Shown here one piece after another: positions 21,190-29,316 of a stretch of 64,000 nt of DNA. Within the stretch, counting starts at the first letter, position 1. Each line of letters starts with the position of its first letter. The stretch comes from Archangium lansingense. GTDB lineage: Bacteria; Myxococcota; Myxococcia; Myxococcales; Myxococcaceae. The position numbers and the translations under genes are program-made. The stretch covers positions 6,262,001 to 6,326,000 of the forward strand of contig NZ_JAPNKA010000001.1 in NCBI RefSeq assembly GCF_026626635.1. Reading direction: 5' to 3'. Under the pieces are notes generated by a model. That model had not been told where the DNA came from, searched no databases, and worked only from the letters and a program-made list of their open reading frames with translations.

Positions 21190-22692
21190 ATGCGCCGTTT
21201 CCCCCTCGCGACGCTCCTGCTGGCCCTCGTGCTTCCGGCCTGTCTCCCCCAGGCGACGACCCGTCCGCCGCCACCACCGTCACTGACCACGGTGGCCAAT
21301 GCGCTCTTCGAGTCCGTCGAGGACGAGGGCACGCTGGCGAGCGTCTTCATGGTGGACGCGGCGACGGGGGCACCGCTCTATGCGCGCCACGAGCACGTGC
21401 GCCTGCTGCCCGCGTCGACGATGAAGGTGGTGTCCACCTCCGCCGCCCTGTCCGCGTTCGGCCCGGACTACCGCTTCCGCACGCCGGTGCGGCTCGAGGG
21501 AACCCAGCTGGGCAACCTCTTCCTCGGGGATCTCGTGGTGGAGGCCTCGGGAGACCCATCGCTGGGCTCGTGGCGCTTCCCGGAGACCGCCATGGCCTGC
21601 GAGCAGCTGGCCGAGGCGATCCACGCGCGGGGCATCCGGCAATGGCTCGGGGCGGTGCGGGTGAACAACGCTGACGAGGGGCCCTATGGTCTCTTCGGCC
21701 CCGGCTGGGCCTGGGACGACGCGGCCTATGCCTACAGCGCCGCTCCCTCCCTCTTCGTCTTCCGCGAGAACGTGGTGGACCTGTCGCTGGAGCGTCCCCA
21801 GGGACAGGACTGCAAGTCCCAGCCCCGGAGGCCCATCGAGGTGCGCTACAGCCCGGCCTTCGAGGCGCCCCCCACCGTCGTGTACCTCGAGTCGAACGCC
21901 CAGCGCGCCGGGCTCGGCTGCGTGCGCGAGCGGGGGAGTGGACGCATCCGCTGTGTGTGGCGCTCGACGGCGGAGCAGTGCCCGAGCAAGGCGTCGATGC
22001 GTGTCGCCATCGATGAGCCACAAGCCTTGTTCACCTCGTGCATGGAGGAGTCCCTGGCCGTGCGCGGCATCTGGCGCGTGCCGGCCGCGCCGCAGACGGT
22101 CTCCGTGCCCTTGGCCACCACGAGTGAGCCGCTCCTGGAGTTCGTCAGCCCGTCGCTGGCCGAGCTGGTGAAGGTGACGAACAAGGAGTCGCTCAACCTC
22201 TACGCCGAGCGGCTCGGCCTGCGCTTCACCCGCGAGCGCACGGGCACCGAGAGCTACGCCGCGCTGCGTGACGCCATGGCGCAAGAGCTCACGCGCCGGG
22301 GCATCTCCACGCGCCTGCTGCGGGCGGCGGATGGCAGCGGGCTGTCGCGCTACAACGTGGCCACCGCGCGTGGGCTGGTGGGGGTCATCTACACCAGCCT
22401 GAAGGAGTCCTATGCCAACGCGCTGTTGGAGAGCCTGCCCATCGCGGGGGTGGACGGCACGCTGGCGAGCACCGCCGTCTCCAACGGGGCCCGGGGGCTC
22501 ATCCGCGCCAAGACGGGGACGCTCTCGGGGCAGAAAGCCTACGTAGGTATCGCCGAGCGCCCCCATGATCCCGAGCACCCGCGCGTCGTCTTCGCGCTGA
22601 TGCTGGGCAACATCGACGAGCAGCCCACGCTCACCGCGAATCAGGTGTTCGAGCGCTTCGCCGAGGCGATGGTGTCGCTGCCCCTGCGCTGA
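21190..22692 (+). CDS. dacB: D-alanyl-D-alanine carboxypeptidase/endopeptidase, PBP4 family (peptidase S13)
   Basis: Trims or cleaves peptide cross-links in peptidoglycan in the periplasm. 500 residues. The N-terminus has a lipobox-like LVLPAC, suggesting a lipoprotein. The three penicillin-binding motifs are visible: SxxK as ASTMK with the nucleophile Ser around residue 77, SxN as KESLN, and KTG as RAKTGTLSG. ADGSGLSRYN matches the conserved PBP4 segment. The long insertion between SxxK and SxN, typical of S13 enzymes, contains several Cys. The start MRRFPLATLLLALVLPACLP supports ATG 21190. Probably a single gene. Confidence 0.92.
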   Translation: MRRFPLATLLLALVLPACLPQATTRPPPPPSLTTVANALFESVEDEGTLASVFMVDAATGAPLYARHEHVRLLPASTMKVVSTSAALSAFGPDYRFRTPVRLEGTQLGNLFLGDLVVEASGDPSLGSWRFPETAMACEQLAEAIHARGIRQWLGAVRVNNADEGPYGLFGPGWAWDDAAYAYSAAPSLFVFRENVVDLSLERPQGQDCKSQPRRPIEVRYSPAFEAPPTVVYLESNAQRAGLGCVRERGSGRIRCVWRSTAEQCPSKASMRVAIDEPQALFTSCMEESLAVRGIWRVPAAPQTVSVPLATTSEPLLEFVSPSLAELVKVTNKESLNLYAERLGLRFTRERTGTESYAALRDAMAQELTRRGISTRLLRAADGSGLSRYNVATARGLVGVIYTSLKESYANALLESLPIAGVDGTLASTAVSNGARGLIRAKTGTLSGQKAYVGIAERPHDPEHPRVVFALMLGNIDEQPTLTANQVFERFAEAMVSLPLR

Positions 22693-22755
22693 GCCGTCAG
22701 GAGCCCGAGGCTCCTTCTGGGGTATGCTCTCGCGAGAACCAGGAGAAGTCTCAGC

Positions 22756-23055
22756 ATGCCGGCCATCGTCGCCACCTTCGTCCCTGTCGTGATCGCGCTG
22801 CTGTTGTGGTTGTTGGGTCAGGGCTCGCGGGCGGTCGCCCGAGGGGGGCTGTTCGCGCTCATCGTCACGTCTGTGATGGCCTTGCCGCCCCTCGCGCTCT
22901 GCATCAGCGTGGGCTTCACGTCGCTGGGGATGATGTTCATAATCATCTGGCTATTCGCCGTGGCGAGCGCTGGGGCCGGGCTGATCGCCTTCGTCGTGGG
23001 GTTCGTCGCGGCGAGGCGCTCCGAAGAAGGCATGAGCGGCGGAACCCAGGGCTGA
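22756..23055 (+). CDS. Small membrane protein, three predicted transmembrane segments
   Basis: 99 residues from ATG 22756, preceded by AGGAGAA at a good distance. Three hydrophobic helices are evident: VATFVPVVIALLLWLLG, LFALIVTSVMALPPLALCI and MMFIIIWLFAVASAGAGLIAF, with a short charged tail (ARRSEEGMSGGTQG). No family recognised. It follows the PBP4-type gene by 63 bases on the same strand and may be co-transcribed. Confidence 0.65.
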   Translation: MPAIVATFVPVVIALLLWLLGQGSRAVARGGLFALIVTSVMALPPLALCISVGFTSLGMMFIIIWLFAVASAGAGLIAFVVGFVAARRSEEGMSGGTQG

Positions 23056-23087
23056 GATGCCTCCGCTCCCGCCGACAACGAGAAGGA

Positions 23088-23267
23088 GTAGGAGGGGGCG
23101 ATTCCCGCCGCTTCCATGACGGCACAGCGGTGGTTGTCACCCAGCAGGGGGGCGGCGAGGTCGCGGCGCATGGCTCAATCGAGCCCTCGCCGAAGCTCGC
23201 GGACAGCGCGCACATCAGCAAGTTCCTCGCGGAGTCCGAGGCGCTGGTGGCGCGCGCGAGAGGATGA
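23088..23267 (+). pseudogene. Possible gene fragment
   Basis: A frame with coding-like GC-rich third positions reads DSRRFHDGTAVVVTQQ, then HGSIEPSPKLADSAHISK and ends ALVARARG at a stop at 23267, but has no credible start codon. The rest of the 291-base gap from 23056 to the next gene shows only the hairpin at 23288-23329. It may be the remains of a small exported-protein gene, or chance. Confidence 0.25.
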
Positions 23268-23287
23268 GTTGGCGGCTCGACATCGAC

Positions 23288-23329
23288 GGAGGCAATCATC
23301 GGTCGATTCTCCGATGAGCTTGTGCCTCC
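23288..23329. repeat. Two-part inverted repeat upstream of a hydrolase gene
   Basis: GGAGGCA (23288-23294) pairs with TGCCTCC (23323-23329), and inside it CATCGG (23297-23302) pairs with CCGATG (23311-23316). It ends 17 bases before the ATG of the hydrolase. It could be an operator or leader hairpin for that gene, or an end-of-transcript structure for what lies upstream. Confidence 0.4.
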
Positions 23330-23346
23330 TCTAGAGTCCAACGGAC

Positions 23347-24066
23347 ATGCACTCGAAATCGACGTATGTCCTGGTCCCCGGAGCGGGCGGTGAGGCGTGG
23401 GGCTGGCATCTCGTGGTGCCGCTGCTCCGCTCGGCTGGACACGAGGTCATCGCTCCGGACCTTCCGGCCTCCGATGATTCGGCGGGCCTCGGTGCATACA
23501 CGGACATCGTCGCGGACGCGATCGGCTCGCGCTCGAAGGTCGTCATCGTCGCGGCGTCGATGGGCGCTTATCCGGCGACGATGGTCTGCGAGCGCACCGA
23601 CGTGGCTTCGCTCGTGCTGGTCGCGCCGATGATACCGGCGCCGGGCGAGACGCCGGGCGAGTGGTGGACGGCGACGGGCCAGGTCGATGCGGAGCGCGAC
23701 CTGGCCATCCGCGAGGGGCGCAATCCGGACGCACCGTTCGACCCGGTCACGATGTTCCTACACGACCTGCCGCCCGAGGTCCTCGAGGACGCGCTCGCTC
23801 ACGGTGGACCGACGCAGTCGAGCAGGCCGTTCGCGGATCGCTGGCCTCTCGCCGCGTGGCCGGATGTCCCGACTCGCGTCATCGCTGGCCTTCGCGACCG
23901 GCTCTTTCCGTTCGAGTTCCTGCGCTCGCTCTCGCTTCGACGGCTGGACATCGAGCCGGAACGGCTCGACAGCGGTCACCTCGTCGCGCTCGCACGGCCG
24001 CGTGAGCTCGTCGAGCTTCTGCTCAACGGGAACGAAGGTCGCGTGCCCCGACGCCGTCCGGGATGA
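23347..24066 (+). CDS. Alpha/beta hydrolase fold protein
   Basis: 239 residues, a short single-domain alpha/beta hydrolase of the salicylate-esterase/plant-MES-like bacterial type. YVLVPGAGGEAWGWHLVVPLL holds the oxyanion region. The nucleophile elbow is AASMGA, with Ala before the Ser motif. The candidate acid is in IAGLRDRLFP and the His in LDSGHLVALARP. Its codon use (many TCG and CGAC-type codons) looks slightly different from neighbouring genes, and similar proteins are common in actinobacteria, so transfer is possible but unproven. Substrate unknown. No signal peptide. Confidence 0.82.
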   Translation: MHSKSTYVLVPGAGGEAWGWHLVVPLLRSAGHEVIAPDLPASDDSAGLGAYTDIVADAIGSRSKVVIVAASMGAYPATMVCERTDVASLVLVAPMIPAPGETPGEWWTATGQVDAERDLAIREGRNPDAPFDPVTMFLHDLPPEVLEDALAHGGPTQSSRPFADRWPLAAWPDVPTRVIAGLRDRLFPFEFLRSLSLRRLDIEPERLDSGHLVALARPRELVELLLNGNEGRVPRRRPG

Positions 24067-24078
24067 GGAGGGTAGCCC

Positions 24079-24222
24079 TCACCGTCCGAACAGCGGCTGC
24101 TCGAACAGCCGTGACCAGCGGATCCGCCCCGAGTTCACCGGGGTGGCGAGAAGGGATTGCGCCGCGCCCGGATACTGCGCGATGAGCTTCGGTTGCGGCC
24201 AATCCTCGACCCGCGTATAGGA
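24079..24222 (-). pseudogene. Possible C-terminal remnant of a truncated gene
   Basis: A minus-strand frame ends at 24079 and reads SYTRVEDWPQPKLIAQYP, then GAAQSLLATPVNSGRI and RWSRLFEQPLFGR before the stop, with GC-rich third positions. It looks like a genuine protein C-terminus, but no start lies nearby and farther upstream the frame is only the shadow of the copper-cluster gene. It may be what is left of a gene disrupted when the copper-type genes arrived. Confidence 0.25.
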
Positions 24223-24231
24223 CAGGCCATC

Positions 24232-24624
24232 GTGTCGCTGGCCCTTCGCATCTTCACGCTCGCGCTTCTCCTCGGTTGGCAGGTGGCCAGCGGAGTAGGG
24301 CTCGCGCACTTCTGCCCTAAGCAGGCCGCGACGGGCACCGCCTGCAAGTGCCCGCACGAAGAGAAGAAGGCGGAGACGTCCTCGCACGACGGGACGACGT
24401 TGCGGAAGGACTGCTGCGACGCGTTGGACCGGGAGCTCCTCGGGCCGGCCCTCGTGGACGTCTCCAGCCACGCGTCCCCGCTCGCGGTCCCACCGGCCTC
24501 GCTGCCGGTATGGCTCGCCTTCAAGGCTCCCGAGGGTGGTGGCCGCCTGTCGTTCGCCCTCTGGGATACGCCCCACGCCCAGGGGCCACCTGTCTTCCTC
24601 CGCATCCGCTCGCTCCTCATTTGA
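24232..24624 (+). CDS. Small Cys-rich exported protein of the copper-type cluster
   Basis: 130 residues if started at GTG 24232, which places a signal peptide at the N-terminus (SLALRIFTLALLLGWQVASGVG). The mature part has a HFCPKQ, CKCPH and DCCD set of Cys and His that could bind a soft metal, flanked by Lys/Glu-rich sequence. The in-frame ATG at 24157 would add 25 residues without a signal-like start. The next gene is a multicopper oxidase on the same strand 153 bases downstream, which suggests a role in copper handling. I do not recognise the family. Confidence 0.65.
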   Translation: MSLALRIFTLALLLGWQVASGVGLAHFCPKQAATGTACKCPHEEKKAETSSHDGTTLRKDCCDALDRELLGPALVDVSSHASPLAVPPASLPVWLAFKAPEGGGRLSFALWDTPHAQGPPVFLRIRSLLI

Positions 24625-24777
24625 GCTCTCCCGGCGCGTGCCCCGGGTCTCCGGTCCTCTTTTCGCCATAGCGCGAGGAGGCTCGAGTCTCCGTGTGCCG
24701 TGTCGAAAGCCTTGAGGGGCCGGGCACGTTTTCGCGCTCCGGCCAGCCATTCCCTTCTGCTCTGGAGCTCGACTCAC

Positions 24778-26208
24778 GTGTTGACACCTTCCGGGTGCGC
24801 GCGAGCCCTCGTGGCCGCCGCATTCCTCCTCATCTTTCCTTCAGCTTGCCAATCGGGCGGGAACAAGTCGCCCCAGGTCCAGCGGGCGTTGCGCGAGTTC
24901 GAGGGCGCCTACCCGTTGGAGGCCCGTCCTCTCGGCACGGTGCGCACCTTCGACCTCGTGGCCGAGCCCACCGAGGTGCCGCTCATCGACGGCCATCGGC
25001 TGCGCGTCTGGGCCTACAACGGCCAGGTGCCGGGGCCACAGTTGCGAATCCGCCTGGGCGAGACGTTGCGGGTTCGCTTCACCAACCGGCTGCCGCAGGA
25101 GACCACCATTCACTGGCACGGCGTGCGGCTGCCCAACGCCATGGACGGCGTGCCCCACGCCACCCAGCCCCCGGTGCAGCCGGGAGAGACGTTCGTTTAC
25201 GAGTTCACTCCGAAGGACGCCGGCACCTTCTGGTTCCACCCGCACGTGCGCAGCAGCGAGCAGGTGGAGCGCGGCCTCTACGGCGTGCTCATCGTCGAGG
25301 ACGTCGAGCCGCCGCCCTACAGCCGCGACGTGGTGTGGGTCATCGACGACTGGTTGCTCGACGAGACGCGGCAGATCTTCCCGCGCTTCAACACCCGGCA
25401 TGATCTCGCGCACGACGGGCGGTGGGGCAACGTCATCACGGTGAACGGGCGCACTGACGAGGTGTTGCGCGTGCGTCCGGGCGAGCGCATCCGCCTGCGC
25501 CTGCTCAACTCCTCAAATGGGCGCGTGGTGACTCCGGACTTCTCGGGCCTGCAGGCGAAGCTCATCGCGGTGGATGGGCTGTACCTGAGCGCGCCCATCG
25601 ATCCCTCGGGCTTCGAGCTGGCTCCCGGCAACCGTGTCGACATCGACCTCACCTTCAACCAGCTCTCGGGGGCGCCCCTGCGCATCGTGGACCGGTTCCA
25701 CGCGCGTCAGTCCAACCACCTCGCGGACATTGTGATCGAAGGGGAGCCGCTGGACACGCCGACCTTCGGTTCGCCGGCGCGCGCGCATGTGCCTGCCTGG
25801 AAGGTGGGGCTCGAGGTGCCGGAGCACCACACCTTTCGCTTGAATGCGCGCGGGGGAGGCCCCCTTGGTATCGAGTGGACCATCGACGGCCTGGCCTTCG
25901 CCGGGCATGCGCACCCACATGCGTCGGGCCTGACGCTGAAGCAGGGCCAGTTCTACCGCCTGCGGTACGTGAACGAGTCGGCGCGCCTGCACCCCATCCA
26001 TCTGCACGGGATGTTCTTCCGGCTGCTCGCGCGCGATGGCGTACCGGTGGATGAGCTGTTCTTCCGTGACACCGTCCTCATCCACGGGCGCGAGGAGGTG
26101 GACATCGCGCTCGTCCCCACGGACGCCGGCAGTTGGATGATGCACTGCCACATCCTCGAACATGCCGAGGCCGGCATGATGACAATGATTGACGTCAAGA
26201 AGGAGTGA
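24778..26208 (+). CDS. Multicopper oxidase, exported lipoprotein
   Basis: About 476 residues from GTG 24778. The signal ALVAAAFLLIFPSAC ends in a lipobox-type Cys, so it is probably membrane-anchored outside the cytoplasm. Three cupredoxin domains are expected; all four copper-binding stretches are visible: HWHG, FWFHPH, HPIHLHG and HCHILEHAEAGM, supplying the type 1 Cys-His-Met site and the trinuclear type 2/3 cluster. Such enzymes (CueO/CopA/laccase) oxidise Cu(I) or phenolic compounds with O2. A longer frame from ATG 24700 is possible but would bury the signal. It is flanked by a Cys-rich exported protein and a small membrane protein, so a copper-tolerance role is likely. Confidence 0.93.
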   Translation: MLTPSGCARALVAAAFLLIFPSACQSGGNKSPQVQRALREFEGAYPLEARPLGTVRTFDLVAEPTEVPLIDGHRLRVWAYNGQVPGPQLRIRLGETLRVRFTNRLPQETTIHWHGVRLPNAMDGVPHATQPPVQPGETFVYEFTPKDAGTFWFHPHVRSSEQVERGLYGVLIVEDVEPPPYSRDVVWVIDDWLLDETRQIFPRFNTRHDLAHDGRWGNVITVNGRTDEVLRVRPGERIRLRLLNSSNGRVVTPDFSGLQAKLIAVDGLYLSAPIDPSGFELAPGNRVDIDLTFNQLSGAPLRIVDRFHARQSNHLADIVIEGEPLDTPTFGSPARAHVPAWKVGLEVPEHHTFRLNARGGGPLGIEWTIDGLAFAGHAHPHASGLTLKQGQFYRLRYVNESARLHPIHLHGMFFRLLARDGVPVDELFFRDTVLIHGREEVDIALVPTDAGSWMMHCHILEHAEAGMMTMIDVKKE

Positions 26209-26216
26209 GAGGAACC

Positions 26217-26384
26217 ATGGAACTGATTCTGGTCTCGCTGGTGGGCATGTTGGTGTTTGGCGGCCTCTTCCTGGTGTTGTGCCCAGAGTGGTGGAGCACG
26301 AGCCTGGGCACGATCAAAGAGAAGAAGTCGTCGGAGAAGACGCGGGATGCCGGGGACTCCCGGGGTCCCAAGACAGACGCTTGA
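26217..26384 (+). CDS. 55-residue single-pass membrane protein of the copper-type cluster
   Basis: ATG 26217 follows AGAGGAACC, 8 bases after the multicopper oxidase stop. One hydrophobic helix (LILVSLVGMLVFGGLFLVL) precedes CPEWWSTS and a charged, probably disordered tail (KEKKSSEKTRDAGDSRGPK). Clear ribosome site, tight spacing and a coherent membrane helix argue it is real. It may anchor or assist the oxidase; this is inferred from position only. Confidence 0.65.
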   Translation: MELILVSLVGMLVFGGLFLVLCPEWWSTSLGTIKEKKSSEKTRDAGDSRGPKTDA

Positions 26385-26407
26385 GGAGTCTCGCCCTTCA
26401 GGTCCCT

Positions 26408-26439
26408 GAGGGAGAGGGTGCTCGTGACCCTCTGCCCTC
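26408..26439. terminator. Stem-loop between convergent genes, sharing sequence with the typA terminator
   Basis: AGAGGGT (26413-26419) pairs with ACCCTCT (26427-26433), extended by GAGGG (26408-26412) with CCCTC (26435-26439) across one bulged G: 12 bp in all with a 7-base loop. It lies about 24 bases after the stop codons on each side (the small membrane protein on plus, argF on minus). The first 17 bases are identical to bases 6338-6354 beside typA. Confidence 0.55.
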
Positions 26440-26462
26440 GGGGTTCAGCTGAGGGCGGGGAT

Positions 26463-27368
26463 TCAGCCCAGGATGAGCTGCTCCAGCAGTGCCTTCTGGA
26501 CGTGCATCCGGTTCTCCGCCTCGTCCCACACCGCCGACTGCGCCCCGTCTACGACGCCGTCGGTGATCTCCTCACCCCGGTGCGCCGGCAGGCAGTGCAG
26601 CACGATGGCCTTCGGGTTCGCCTTCGCCAGCAGCGTCTCGTTGAGCTGGTAGTCGTGCAGCTCCTTCATGCGCTTCGCCGACTCGGCCTCCTGGCCCATG
26701 CTCGTCCACACGTCCGTCACCACCACGTCCGCCCCACGCACCGCTTCGGTGGCGTCCGCCGTCACGTGCACGCGCGCTCCCGCCTGCGCCAGCAGCTCCG
26801 CCGACGGACGGTAGCCCTCCGGGCACCCCAGCCGCAGGTTGAACCCGAAGAAACGCGTGGCCTCCACGAACGAGCGGCCCATGTTGCTCGCGCAGTCGCC
26901 CACGAAGGCAATCGTCTTGCCCTTCACGCTCCCCAGCCGCTCCTCCACCGTGAACAGGTCCGCCAGGATCTGCACCGGGTGACCGCCCTCGGACAGGCCG
27001 TTGATCACCGGTACCTGGGACGCCTTCGCGAACGCCTCCAGCCGGTCATCCCCGAAGGTGCGGAACATGATGCAGTCCGCGTAGCCGGAGATGACCCGCG
27101 CGGTGTCCTCGATCGTCTCCCCACGAGCGATCTGGCTGCTGCTCGAGGTGATCGTCGAGACCGTGCCGCCCAGCTGGTACATCGCCGCCTCGAACGACAG
27201 GTGCGTGCGCGTCGAGGACTTCTCGAACACCAGCACCAGGTGCCGCCCGGCCAGCGTCGTCACCACTTCCTTGCGCTTGCGGCTCGCCTTGAGCGCATGG
27301 GCCCGATCGAACAGGGCGCGGTATTCGGCCTCGGTACGGTCGGCCAGGGTCAGGAAATCGCGCTTCAC
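26463..27368 (-). CDS. argF: Ornithine carbamoyltransferase
   Basis: Makes citrulline from ornithine and carbamoyl phosphate in arginine synthesis. 301 residues from GTG 27368, which has GGAGG seven bases upstream. The carbamoyl-phosphate loop is SSTRTHLSFE, and the ornithine-side motif is HCLPAHRGEEIT with the catalytic Cys. The family's HPCQ motif reads HPVQ here (GGHPVQILADLF). A much longer open frame upstream is only the shadow of argH. The start overlaps the argH stop by 4 bases, so it is the last gene of the argC-argJB-argR-argH-argF operon. It needs the carbamoyl phosphate made by CarAB. Confidence 0.95.
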   Translation of the reverse strand: MKRDFLTLADRTEAEYRALFDRAHALKASRKRKEVVTTLAGRHLVLVFEKSSTRTHLSFEAAMYQLGGTVSTITSSSSQIARGETIEDTARVISGYADCIMFRTFGDDRLEAFAKASQVPVINGLSEGGHPVQILADLFTVEERLGSVKGKTIAFVGDCASNMGRSFVEATRFFGFNLRLGCPEGYRPSAELLAQAGARVHVTADATEAVRGADVVVTDVWTSMGQEAESAKRMKELHDYQLNETLLAKANPKAIVLHCLPAHRGEEITDGVVDGAQSAVWDEAENRMHVQKALLEQLILG

Positions 27369-28810
27369 AGTGCTGCCTCCTGCAAGGAATCGAAGAGGGC
27401 CGCGAGCCGGGGGACGGCATCCGCCATCGCCCTGGCCCGGGCCGCGTGGGACTTCAGCTCCGCAATCTGCTTCTCCACCGACGCCGGCCCGGTGCCTCCG
27501 GCGTTGGCCTTGCGCTCCACCGCGCGTCGCGGATCCGCGCTCTTCAGCACCTCGGCGTCGAAGCGTGGGTCCACCGACTGGGCCAACTCCAGCGTCACCT
27601 TGGCCAGCGGCAAGCCTCGCTCCTGGCACGCCCGCACCAGCGCCCCCGTTGCCTTGTACGCCGTACGGAAGGGAATCCCCTTCATCGCCAGCGCCTCGGC
27701 CACGTCCGTGGCCTGCATGTAGTCCGACTCCACCGCCGCGAAGCACCGCTCCTTGTCGAAGTGCACCTTGCCGAGCGCCAGGTGCAGCATCGACAGCACG
27801 CTCGTCAGCAGCGGCCCCGTCTCCAGCAGCACCTGCCGATCCTCCTGCAGGTCCCGGCTGTACCCGCCCGGCAGTCCCTTCACCAGCACCGCCAGCGTGT
27901 TGAGGTTGCCCACCGCCCGACCGGACTTGCCGCGGATCAGCTCGAAGACGTCCGGGTTGCGCTTCTGCGGCATCATGCTCGAGCCGCACGCAATCTCCCC
28001 GTCCAGCTTCACGAAGCCGAACTCGGGCGAGGCGAAGTCATAGAAGTCGGTGGCCACCCGGCTCGCGTGCAGCAGCGAGCGCATGGCGGCGTACGCGAAG
28101 TCCATGGCGAAGTCGCGATCGCCCACCGTGTCCAGCCCGTTCATCGTCAGGCGGGGGAAGCGCAGCAGCTCGCGCGTCACCTCACGGTCGATGGGCAGCG
28201 ACGTACCGCCAATGGCCCCCACGCCCAGCGGCAGCGCGGACACCTGCTCCAGCACGAAGCCGAGCGCGTCCACGTCGCGGGTGAACATGGCCCCGTACCC
28301 GCACAGCAGGTACGCCAGCGAGATGGGCTGCGCCCGCTGCCGATGCGTGTACGAGGGGAGCAGCGTCTCGCGCTCTGCTTCGGCCCGGGCGGCCAGGCCC
28401 TCCAGCAGCTTCGCCAGCACGCCGAGCACCTCGGCCACCTTCTCGCGCACGTGCAGGCGCAGATCCAACGCGACCTGGTCGTTGCGTGAACGTGCGGTGT
28501 GCAGCAGGCCCGCTCGCTCCCCGAGGACGCGGGTAATCTCCGCCTCCACGGCCATGTGCACGTCCTCCTCGTCAGCCAGGACGAGCGTGCCGGCCTGAGC
28601 GCCCTTCCAGATGGCCACGAGCTGCTCGCGGATGGCGCGCGCGTCCTCCGAGGGGATGAGGCGGGTGCGCGACAGCATGGTGAGGTGGGCGATGCTGCCC
28701 ACCAGGTCCTCGGTGAGCAGCGCCTTGTCGAGCGCCAGCGAGCTGGTGAATGCCAGCACCTCCGGGTGGAGGCCGGGCCCGCCGGAGGCGGCCGTCTTGG
28801 CAATCGTCAC
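27365..28810 (-). CDS. argH: Argininosuccinate lyase
   Basis: Cleaves argininosuccinate to arginine and fumarate, the last step of the pathway. 481 residues, slightly longer than the usual ~460. Fumarase/aspartase-superfamily signatures: HTARSRNDQVALDLRL, TPSYTHRQRAQPIS-like LLPSYTHRQRAQP, and the catalytic-loop motif GSSMMPQKRNPD. A C-terminal tail (EKQIAELKSHAARARAMAD) could be an extra helix. The ATG at 28810 overlaps the argR stop, and its own stop overlaps the argF start by 4 bases, indicating translational coupling. argG is not in this window. Confidence 0.95.
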   Translation of the reverse strand: MTIAKTAASGGPGLHPEVLAFTSSLALDKALLTEDLVGSIAHLTMLSRTRLIPSEDARAIREQLVAIWKGAQAGTLVLADEEDVHMAVEAEITRVLGERAGLLHTARSRNDQVALDLRLHVREKVAEVLGVLAKLLEGLAARAEAERETLLPSYTHRQRAQPISLAYLLCGYGAMFTRDVDALGFVLEQVSALPLGVGAIGGTSLPIDREVTRELLRFPRLTMNGLDTVGDRDFAMDFAYAAMRSLLHASRVATDFYDFASPEFGFVKLDGEIACGSSMMPQKRNPDVFELIRGKSGRAVGNLNTLAVLVKGLPGGYSRDLQEDRQVLLETGPLLTSVLSMLHLALGKVHFDKERCFAAVESDYMQATDVAEALAMKGIPFRTAYKATGALVRACQERGLPLAKVTLELAQSVDPRFDAEVLKSADPRRAVERKANAGGTGPASVEKQIAELKSHAARARAMADAVPRLAALFDSLQEAAL

Positions 28811-29307
28811 GGGGTTTCTTCCTTTCCAAAGAGGGACTTCAACTTCCGGTTCAGTGCGCGGGTCGACTTGCCCCGGGTCGGGGCGGCGAAGATGGTGTCA
28901 TCTCCGGCGATGGTCCCCAGGTTCTCGGGCAGTCGGGCGTGATCAATGGCCGAGGCCACCGCGGGCGCGGCGCCTGGGCGGGTGCGGACCACCACCAACA
29001 TCTCGTTGTCCTCCACCGAGAGGACCATCTCCCCCAGCTCCTGCAGCCGGGCCTCGCCCGAGGGTGGGGGAGCCTCCTCCAGCCCGTACACCGTGCCGCC
29101 CTGGGGCAGCGACACGCGCATGGCGCCGAGCTGGGCCAGGTCTCTCGACAGCGTGGCCTGGGTGACGTCGAAGCCCTCGCGGGCCAGGAGCTGTCCCAGC
29201 TCGTCCTGGGTAGGCACCGCATGGGTGCGGATGATGCGGCGGATGGCCTCCTGCCGCGCCGCCTTGTCTCCGTTGTTCCGAAGCGGACTCACGTTCAATG
29301 TCCTCAC
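28807..29307 (-). CDS. argR: Arginine repressor ArgR
   Basis: 166 residues, normal for ArgR. The N-terminal winged helix has TQDELGQLLAREGFDVTQATLSRDL, with the TQATLSRDL recognition signature. The C-terminal domain, which forms the hexamer and binds arginine, has the conserved Asp pair in TIAGDDTIFAAP. GTG start at 29307. It is encoded inside the arginine operon, so the operon probably autoregulates; candidate sites lie upstream of argC at 32448-32505. It follows argJB by 9 bases and its stop overlaps argH. Confidence 0.93.
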   Translation of the reverse strand: MRTLNVSPLRNNGDKAARQEAIRRIIRTHAVPTQDELGQLLAREGFDVTQATLSRDLAQLGAMRVSLPQGGTVYGLEEAPPPSGEARLQELGEMVLSVEDNEMLVVVRTRPGAAPAVASAIDHARLPENLGTIAGDDTIFAAPTRGKSTRALNRKLKSLFGKEETP

Positions 29308-29316
29308 GGCCGGGCC

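Noticed and set aside
26463..27989. Long N-terminal extension of argF
   Set aside because: The extension reads out of frame through argH; the GTG at 27368 has a good ribosome site and begins the conserved protein.
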